In this document: positions 10,971 to 12,639 of the stretch, piece by piece
Layout of the letters: every line of letters begins with the position of its first letter
Numbering within the stretch: the stretch's first letter is position 1
NCBI GenBank assembly: GCA_016234205.1
Contig: JACRGN010000073.1
Span: 1-12,639, forward strand
Source: Nitrospinota bacterium
GTDB taxonomy: Bacteria > Nitrospinota > Nitrospinia > UBA9942
Direction of reading: 5' to 3'
DNA length: 12,639 nt
The notes under the pieces: model-generated
What the model was told of the DNA's origin: nothing
The model's database searches: none
Seen by the model: only the letters and a program-made list of their open reading frames with translations
Program-made: the position numbers and the translations under genes

Positions 10971-12008
10971 ATGAGTTATGAAGTAGGATTAAAGGAAATT
11001 GAGGAGAGATACTTCTTTGGTATCCTGAAAGAGATAACTGGCGGGAGTGTTAAGGATATAAGTCTTACTATGTTAAAAGGGGATGCATCTGACAGGAGAT
11101 ATTTCAGACTCAGATATAGAAAAAATAATAGCAATAATTCAATAGTGATTATGGTCCTCTCAAGCCCTACCCATTCAGAGCTTCCATTTATAAATGTTCA
11201 GAGTCATCTGAGAAAATGTAGTGTGGCAGTCCCTGAGATTTATTATTATGATGAAAAAAAGGGGTTTTTGTTTTTAGAGGATTGTGGAGATATTACTTTA
11301 GAGGAATGGATTAAGGAAAAGGATATAACCACAATATCCAAATATTATAAAAGAATTATTGATTCGCTTCTAAATATTCAGATAAAGGGGAGTGATAAAA
11401 GTATTGGAGATTGTGTTGCATTTAATCTCAGATTTGATGTGGAAAAACTGATGTGGGAGATGAACTTCATGATTGAGCACATGATATTCGGGCTTCTAAA
11501 TAAAAGGATGGATAATGGTGATTTGGATGAGGTGAGGGGCCATTTATTAGATTTATGTCAAATCCTGTCTAACCAGAGGCAGTATTTGAGCCATAGAGAT
11601 TATCACAGCAGAAATATAATGGTTAAGGATGGAGATTTACGGTTTCTTGATTTTCAGGATGCCAGAATGGGACCATGCCAGTATGACCTATGCTCCCTCT
11701 TAAGAGATTCATATACCGTATTGGATAATAAATTGGTGGATGAATTGATTGAATATTATATCAGCCAAAAGGAGTTAATAGAGGGTAAGAAAATTGACAG
11801 GAATGAATTTAGAAGAATCTTTGACTGTATGAGCATTCAGCGAAACTTAAAGGCAATCGGGACTTTTGCATATCAAAAAATGGCAAAGGGGAGCGATAGA
11901 TACTTAAAGCACATGCCTCCTACACTTAATTATGTAAAGGTAAATATAGATAAATATGAGGCATTCGCAGGGCTTAAGAAAATTTTATGCAAATATCTTC
12001 CTTTTTAA
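10971..12008 (+). CDS. COG3178-type aminoglycoside-phosphotransferase-fold sugar kinase (AmgK-like)
   Basis: This 345-residue protein has the protein-kinase-like phosphotransferase fold. Early motifs are LKGDASDRRYFRLRY (35-49), the glycine-loop equivalent, and FLFLEDCGD (99-107), the hinge. The catalytic loop is LSHRDYHSRNIMV (206-218), with His208, Asp210 and Asn215. The metal-binding segment is LRFLDFQDARMGPCQYDLCSLLRDSY (223-248), with Asp227. IQRNLKAIGTFAYQK is a further family block. Related proteins phosphorylate the anomeric carbon of N-acetylmuramate or N-acetylglucosamine in cell-wall recycling and are often beside a nucleotidyltransferase (MurU). No MurU gene is visible in this window, so the substrate is open. 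The ATG lies 9 bases after the R7 right arm, without a Shine-Dalgarno. Confidence 0.82.
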   Translation: MSYEVGLKEIEERYFFGILKEITGGSVKDISLTMLKGDASDRRYFRLRYRKNNSNNSIVIMVLSSPTHSELPFINVQSHLRKCSVAVPEIYYYDEKKGFLFLEDCGDITLEEWIKEKDITTISKYYKRIIDSLLNIQIKGSDKSIGDCVAFNLRFDVEKLMWEMNFMIEHMIFGLLNKRMDNGDLDEVRGHLLDLCQILSNQRQYLSHRDYHSRNIMVKDGDLRFLDFQDARMGPCQYDLCSLLRDSYTVLDNKLVDELIEYYISQKELIEGKKIDRNEFRRIFDCMSIQRNLKAIGTFAYQKMAKGSDRYLKHMPPTLNYVKVNIDKYEAFAGLKKILCKYLPF

Positions 12009-12107
12009 TGGGTTATATGATATAAGTCATTTTAATTTTATATGGATTTGGCATATTTTCATTTATAATTCCATCTTTTTTAAATATAAAGGAAATTATA
12101 AAATTTT

Positions 12108-12238
12108 GCCACAGAGGCACGGAGACACAGAGAAAGAAAAAAGGTTAAAAAAGAGGCAAGATGCAAGAGGCAAGAAAAAAAATCTTGCTTCTTACTTCTT
12201 GCTTCTTGTTTTTCTCTGTGCCTTTGTGCCTCTGTGGC
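12108..12238. repeat. R8: inverted-repeat element before the GGDEF gene
   Basis: The first 30 bases (GCCACAGAGGCACGGAG onward) match the reverse complement of the last 30 at 26 positions. The inner palindrome uses GCAAGAGGCAAG, an A-run and TCTTGCTTCTT, nearly the same core as R3. The left flank GGAAATTATAAAATTTT repeats the AT-rich border of R2, R3 and R5. The right flank GAATTAGGTTTTTGTT matches the R3 border and provides AGG ahead of the next ATG. The rest of the gap (12009-12107) is AT-rich with no gene seen. Confidence 0.85.
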
Positions 12239-12262
12239 TGAATTAGGTTTTTGTTCAGATAT

Positions 12263-12639
12263 ATGAACGATATAAATAAAGATATTGAATCTGCCATAAC
12301 AGACCCACAAACAGGACTCAACAATTTCGCATATTTTCTAAGGCGGCTCAAGATGGGGATTTCATGCTCCCGCCGCCACAAAATACCTATAGTTTCAATA
12401 GTCATAGAATTTGATATACATGCAGAGTCTAAGGGTGAGCTTTCAGGGGAAGAAAGGGGGTCTGCCTTAAAGTTAATCGGAAATATAGTAAACAGCTCAA
12501 TCAGGTGGGATTCAGACCTTGCAGGACGCATTGAAGAAAATAAAATAGGGATTGTCCTCATGCAGTGCAAGAAGGAAGAGGCTATGATAGTAGTTAATAG
12601 GATTCTTGATAACTTTAAGAAAAGTAATCCTCTGGCTAA
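12263..12639 (+). CDS. Degenerate GGDEF-domain protein, N-terminal part (runs off window)
   Basis: At least 125 codons are open to the window edge. DPQTGLNNFAYFLRRL (residues 14-29) matches the start of GGDEF domains (usually D.LTGL.NR..F...L). VSIVIEFDI fits the first core strand, and DSDLAGRIEENKIGIVLMQC occupies the position of D.vaR.GGDEF.i.l. So GGDEF is replaced by IEENK, and diguanylate cyclase activity is not expected; a c-di-GMP or GTP-sensing or structural role is more likely. There is no N-terminal sensor domain or membrane helix ahead of it; later domains may lie outside the window. The ATG is preceded by TTAGG in the R8 border. The opposite-strand open frame here has no recognisable protein. 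Confidence 0.65.
   Translation, partial: MNDINKDIESAITDPQTGLNNFAYFLRRLKMGISCSRRHKIPIVSIVIEFDIHAESKGELSGEERGSALKLIGNIVNSSIRWDSDLAGRIEENKIGIVLMQCKKEEAMIVVNRILDNFKKSNPLA

Noticed and set aside
12145..12570. Minus-strand ORF across R8 and the GGDEF gene
   Set aside because: It is partly translated repeat, has no recognisable motif, and the opposite frame carries DPQTGL and other GGDEF-family features.
1..12639. tRNA, rRNA or known riboswitch genes
   Set aside because: No cloverleaf with conserved T-loop, rRNA segment or recognisable riboswitch core was found by eye on either strand; a covariance search was not possible here.

Overview
The window (about 40% GC by eye) comes from a bacterium with a Gram-negative envelope. 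It has a Kdo transferase (waaA), the MEP isoprenoid pathway (dxs, ispA), exonuclease VII and FolD, and also an archaeal-type PEP carboxylase. That mix, and intergenic spaces packed with inverted repeats whose ends read GCCAC/GTGGC, suggest an uncultured Nitrospirota- or Desulfobacterota-like lineage. This placement is inference; no marker RNA gene is present.

Left half (1-6354) is mainly one minus-strand series, read right to left: folD, xseA, xseB, dinB, ispA, dxs (cut by the window edge). xseA-xseB-ispA-dxs is a common bacterial operon order. It is interrupted between xseB and dinB by a plus-strand insertion (about 2629-3461). The insertion holds a good sigma70-type promoter, a HEPN-domain gene whose stop codon lies inside an integron attC-like site, and a GC-rich multi-hairpin block. 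It reads as a solitary gene cassette with no integrase in view.

Middle (6375-8744) has a small secreted or anchored coiled-coil protein under a textbook promoter with an operator-like palindrome, a minus-strand antitoxin-like gene followed by a 32-codon stub that may be a broken toxin, and waaA under its own promoter. Both plus-strand promoters place the predicted transcript start almost on the ATG (leaderless mRNAs).

Right part (8745-12639) has archaeal-type PEP carboxylase, a GxxExxY-family PD-(D/E)XK nuclease gene interrupted by a TAA, a COG3178-type sugar kinase (AmgK-like), and the start of a degenerate GGDEF protein that runs off the window.

The most striking feature is a family of eight imperfect inverted-repeat elements (R1-R8). 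They fill nearly every intergenic gap, often from within a few bases of one gene's stop to 10-25 bases before the next start. Seven carry no gene. The eighth (R7) has the same terminal arms on either side of the GxxExxY nuclease gene. I propose that R7 is a decayed gene-bearing form of a mobile element and the others are its small non-autonomous relatives, comparable in logic to RAYT/REP or transposase/MITE pairs.
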